From the NCBI GenBank assembly GCA_964640665.1, contig CAZXHT010000023.1:1-64000 (forward strand): 64,000 nt of DNA. Direction: 5' to 3'. This stretch comes from DATKYQ01 sp964640665. Its GTDB lineage: Bacteria > Myxococcota > B64-G9. How positions within the stretch are numbered: position 1 is the stretch's first letter; every line of letters starts with the position of its first letter. Below are positions 63,501 through 64,000 of the stretch, one piece after another. The translations under genes were made by a program, and so were the position numbers. The notes beneath the pieces were generated by a model, which saw nothing but the letters and a program-made list of their open reading frames with translations, did not search any database and was not told the origin of the DNA.

Positions 63501-64000
63501 CTGTTCGCATCTATCGAGCTCAAAGATGCGCAACGCATCGTCAAATATTTCGAGTTGGCCAAGGAGAAAAATCCTGACCTGGTCATTCCCTTTGACAAGA
63601 TCGCGCCGTTGCAAGCGGCTTATCGCAAGGTCGGATCCCACGAGGCCGGCCTGCACCTGGATCGTGGTGTCTGCGACGCGCGATTCATGTCCGAGGTGCA
63701 TGGCGTGGGCATTCTCGAGACGCAGGACGAGATGGCCGAGGCCATCGATCTGCTGCGCGATCAACTCGACTCCTATCCCGATGCCGAACCGGCCGCCAGG
63801 GCGACCTACGCCTTCAGCCAGGTATTGTTCGACCGGGCAGATCGGCTGCGCTCCGGAGAGCCTCTCCCCGGCTTCGACAGGCCCGGGCTGATCGACCAGG
63901 TCGTCGAATTGATGTCCCGCTACCTGGGCCTCTTCCCTGCGGATCCCCAGGCGCCGGCCGCGGTTTACTCGCTGGCCTCCGCCCTGCTCGAGCGCGGGAG
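57504..64000 (+). CDS. Very large alpha-2-macroglobulin-like protein with TPR head (3' end outside window)
   Basis: The frame is open from the ATG at 57504 (ribosome-binding site AAGGAG) to the window edge, over 2160 codons. A signal peptide (MLRIVSTITVATLLFAPLAWG) is followed by TPR-like helices (about 25-510). MG-type beta domains of bacterial alpha-2-macroglobulins follow (FIFTDRPAYRPGDSVTIAG, VRPDHKRYGPGDEVNLTLIA). An acidic then Gly-rich bait-like stretch (about 1150-1250) comes next, then the hallmark segment FRLPDTLTTWRITTRGVTRD (about 1285-1304) and helical repeats like a thioester domain. No Cys-x-Glu-Gln thioester motif is seen there. More TPR-like helices occur at the right edge. 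Such proteins trap foreign proteases in the periplasm; the thioester-less type may act differently. Confidence 0.85.
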   Translation, partial: MLRIVSTITVATLLFAPLAWGSSFHDALRAMARGDYLAAASRLAGIPASRPEAALAGLARGRALLLAGHYRQAKKTYASVLDHARPGSPYAQKARFGMAECLAAVKRFEPAERLFAEALDELTADKRRRAIAGRFVQLGDENLEPPEGRVADPSRAEQFFRAAVEVGATGEMAEQVKIKIGRSLAAQNRHLDAARYLDVFCSEHEKSPRLPEALYLAGKAHLDAGQPDTARRAFTDLLALHPKAARAPRAAFLLSRTFGMPKPNNDRNLSWGLYTLGRYIHDWPKDEHHEQARLEAALAPLHAKRQAEAEQALRIYIASGGPADNLASARYHLGEALAAQKRYLKAAAAFRDYLQKHPAHGFWLQARRGIEDMAFKQAEDAFTGKKWKQAIEGFAAFTLAYPAAARTPQALLKQALAKIELNDIAGALTLLSTLTTKFPKDKSAADGWYRTGLLLEEKRADIMKARQAYEKATQSPGGNSHASARLAALDEPGLVVESPPVFHSGDKPALTWHARNVESVKVNIYHIEAEDFFKDRMQMESVIDMDIALCAPDKTFDVPVSGYRKHIRITQQVPLKIKSPGLYLVHLMAGELEATTAVVVSDLGMIIKNGPGKIFVFSQNLKKTLPMGGTRIIVADGNKIVAEGKTGKDGVWQHDLPENESGDGLRALAIRGGHLAWTGIDYNGGQPQTASSPRAFIFTDRPAYRPGDSVTIAGIVRDRPGQKASGYRPGDIVHIDVNLSQAKLTETAKLDEFGVFHKKITLDPAISAGRYGISVRAHRSAAFGCSFNVRRYRLPAYDLSASFDQSVVFRGEPLEGVIRVRHRSGAPAAFEKISYRLDDAQTWRQATCDERGQVRFSFPTRAMEQTHKAVLQMKLPRLNLQQEATALVAAEGYSVSLSAGQKTIFAGQSFDLRIAVNAPDGKPRSANLRLRAVKRLPGTNAEVRVLDRKIEVPPSGKLCLPVSLSGKGVHIIRIYGSDRAGHPISAELGLSTVGEDEPGFFLDLERSELTMGAPAKMIIRSHMDRALVLLTCETDEILNYRTVRLSRGENKIEIPLSLKLVPNFVLAAAAMNKDRLYTASRAVRVTRKLVLTVRPDHKRYGPGDEVNLTLIARDADGHPIDARLVVAVVDETLYKVFPENLPDLIETFQQLRPEGEIETISSNAYRFPEVEASEVEKAEVEEAEDSAAMAALGARRRKMTKRATADFSKMAKTEGLVGGSMGYGMGAGGLGAGGRGRGGGGKAYMRMGRAQASGSGALRKYFSQTAAFFPALRTGRDGVANVTFRLPDTLTTWRITTRGVTRDTQLGEDRTKLVASRQFWAELIAPPALEEGDSLQPAARVYNDSRAKLEATVKLAVAGATFSQAVTIKPLGSAEVFFKSLSVPTDSAGKMRFELSAAAGDLSDHLVRELPVVPRGVREQVLASGLLIKSTSRTMKLDEGLSSARIDLRLDARLSHIILAGELDPLLFGDRPEEALVALNILEQIGPRANATMRDMVMARLRRALRHLVITQKSNGGWAFSRQQNSSDPVMTARALRALARARKLEGALGWNFPQAGYQKALEILKGYLVSLQPNDFVRRVEVIYALAHEGRAQIPQVHLQRMHRLRSSLPTGAQAMLGLTWSLLDRPEKAAELAKPIRNALNQAASGKIVFSWQPRWNDPTCERARALELLAQVAPSDPLVKQGTTWLLGGGTAFGWLFPEQAEAVTAALGKTLAAPNRHERFRVTISLNGSKAASLSFPSAEGGYGKSLTIDPALLRTGDNKLDLHLEGDGSCIFLATLSGYRAKAKPPAEQAAVTLKRHVEPLPQPYRGHEIAGGFSVVAGGSSTWINEIESIPAGRRVRVTLKIKRNFATQLSHCVLDERIPPGFELVEGSQSGYLAHMAQSGRRLAFYLSSSNSIQTISYILQATNPGRYYFAPARLISVINPGTSVLSAGRIFTIDPPGAREVDRRTTPDELYHLGLAAADEKQPSMVIEKLEQLYQKFKLRENIARDVQARLLFASIELKDAQRIVKYFELAKEKNPDLVIPFDKIAPLQAAYRKVGSHEAGLHLDRGVCDARFMSEVHGVGILETQDEMAEAIDLLRDQLDSYPDAEPAARATYAFSQVLFDRADRLRSGEPLPGFDRPGLIDQVVELMSRYLGLFPADPQAPAAVYSLASALLERG

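Overview
The window looks like part of a scaffolded, GC-rich draft genome (possibly a metagenome bin) of a Myxococcota or other deltaproteobacterial-type Gram-negative bacterium; a run of 10 Ns at 21169-21178 marks a contig join. The lineage is inferred from three things. One is the lptCAB-rpoN-hpf-ptsN-rapZ-PTS gene order. Another is outer-membrane biology (UppP, LpxL-type acyltransferase, Lpt system, many lipoproteins and barrels). The third is families typical of myxobacteria: FN3/CFVATAAYGS proteins, PEGA, FecR and Ser/Thr kinases with a zinc ribbon and an AgmX/PglI-like tail.

Region by region: 1-3464 is an AT-richer accessory patch with the right part of an IS3-type element (OrfA/OrfB joined in frame through an A10 run) and a two-gene restriction-modification pair (beta-class SPPY methyltransferase plus a NotI-type endonuclease). 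3483-4294 is a broken lipoprotein gene (transglutaminase-elicitor-like start, P-domain end). 4390-14363 is a core block on the minus strand: uppP, metK, a regulatory PTS (EI, HPr, EIIA-Man, EIIA-Ntr), rapZ, hpf, rpoN, lptB, lptA, lptC. 14545-17476 is a second accessory patch with LRR and MORN-like lipoproteins and a HepT-MntA toxin-antitoxin pair. 17463-20886 has a stand-alone E2-type acyltransferase domain, an LpxL-like acyltransferase and pyrG. 21091-24688 is a plus-strand signalling operon (FecR, LysM-like, CheY-like receiver, HD-GYP phosphodiesterase). 24749-33996 mixes core genes (rpsI, rplM, truA, asd) with lipoproteins, a lipoprotein with an alpha/beta-hydrolase fold, an FN3/beta-barrel fusion, a band-7 protein and a methyltransferase.

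The most striking part is 34002-49170: two adjacent, paralogous, cysteine-rich surface lipoproteins of 1825 and 3122 residues. Each has the same 125-residue EGF-like head, tandem 8-cysteine repeats of 52-55 residues (19 and 43 units) and a 675-residue tail ending in a P domain. In the larger protein a 10-unit block occurs almost three times in tandem. Upstream of the larger gene are a sigma70-like promoter, a GEMM-I (c-di-GMP class I) riboswitch and an intrinsic terminator, so a cyclic-dinucleotide signal probably controls this giant protein. The HD-GYP phosphodiesterase 24 kb away could belong to the same signalling network.

49265-64000 is an envelope/signalling cluster: PEGA protein, FN3 lipoprotein, a proline-linker barrel with a carboxypeptidase-regulatory-like domain, a large FecR-like protein, a transmembrane Ser/Thr kinase on the opposite strand, and a very large alpha-2-macroglobulin-like protein running off the right edge. 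No tRNA, rRNA or CRISPR array was seen.
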